Shown: positions 5,722 through 5,858 of the stretch, piece by piece
How positions within the stretch are numbered: position 1 is the stretch's first letter
How the letters are laid out: each line of letters begins with the position of its first letter
Assembly: GCA_002455955.1 (NCBI GenBank)
Contig: DKLZ01000028.1
Span: forward strand, 1-5,858
Direction of reading: 5' to 3'
Length of the DNA stretch: 5,858 nt
Source: Dehalococcoidia bacterium UBA6627
Lineage (GTDB): Bacteria > Chloroflexota > Dehalococcoidia > UBA2979
The notes under the pieces: generated by a model
Told to the model about the DNA's origin: nothing
The model's database searches: none
What the model saw: only the letters and a program-made list of their open reading frames with translations
Position numbers and translations under genes: made by a program

Positions 5722-5858
5722 TTAGTTCGTTTGGTTGTCCAATGTCTCAGTGATCACCGTGACGAGTGCCATTTCGCGCTCGATGATGGATTCGACGAGA
5801 GCCTCAGCTATTTCTTCTTCCTCAATTTCCGCGAGCAGTTTGTGAGTTTGGTGGCGAG
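5722..5858 (-). CDS. C-terminal end of an unidentified acidic helical protein (partial)
   Basis: A frame open from the right edge of the window runs for 44 codons to a TAA stop at 5724-5722. The visible end reads RHQTHKLLAEIEEEEIAEAL and then VESIIEREMALVTVITETLD before NQTN. It is predicted to be mostly helix, with an EIEEEE cluster and hydrophobics at helix-like spacing. I do not recognise the family. It is on the same strand as dnaG, which starts 133 nt further on, so it may be the preceding gene of a loose cluster. A dNTP triphosphohydrolase often sits upstream of dnaG, but this tail gives no support for that. The frame could also be chance, because only 137 bases are visible. Confidence 0.5.
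   Translation of the reverse strand, partial: RHQTHKLLAEIEEEEIAEALVESIIEREMALVTVITETLDNQTN

Overview
The window carries one incomplete gene reading rightward from its left edge and four genes reading leftward. It holds no RNA gene, mobile element or CRISPR array that I can see. Composition is moderate in GC (near 50% by eye) with short intergenic gaps. The MMPL exporter resembles those of actinobacteria and Chloroflexota. The primase has the zinc-finger wording CFGACSTGGD, which I associate with Chloroflexota-type primases. My best guess is an uncultivated marine or freshwater Chloroflexota (Dehalococcoidia/SAR202-like) or a related Gram-positive-type lineage. This is inference from protein flavour only.

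Layout. Positions 1-2109 (+) are the C-terminal part of an MMPL/RND-superfamily exporter. A 104-bp convergent gap follows. Then come, all on the minus strand and read right to left: the C-terminal end of an unidentified acidic protein (5722-5858), DNA primase dnaG (3654-5588), a small divergent FmdB-type zinc-ribbon protein with an acidic, phenylalanine-studded tail (3262-3510), and an EamA/DMT-family ten-helix transporter (2214-3140). Gaps between the minus-strand genes are 133, 143 and 121 bp, so they may be a loose co-directional cluster rather than a tight operon. A GC-rich hairpin lies between dnaG and the zinc-ribbon gene.

The most unusual observation is in the leaders. The zinc-ribbon gene and the transporter gene share a 10-nt box (TAGACTTTCT on the minus strand) 42 and 47 nt upstream of their GTG starts, and an identical GGAGCTGA around the Shine-Dalgarno. 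In both leaders the box can pair with a nearby AGTCT segment. In both, that same AGTCT segment belongs to an alternative, mutually exclusive hairpin that covers the whole GGAG ribosome-binding site. This is the layout of a translational switch, repeated twice within 0.4 kb. The dnaG leader also has a hairpin over its ribosome-binding site, and all three complete genes start with GTG or TTG. None of this is proven: stems this short can arise by chance and need comparative testing.

Functionally the primase is core replication machinery. The two transporters move unknown substrates. The zinc-ribbon protein has no established job; its acidic tail ending in Phe invites comparison with the SSB C-terminal tip, which is speculative.
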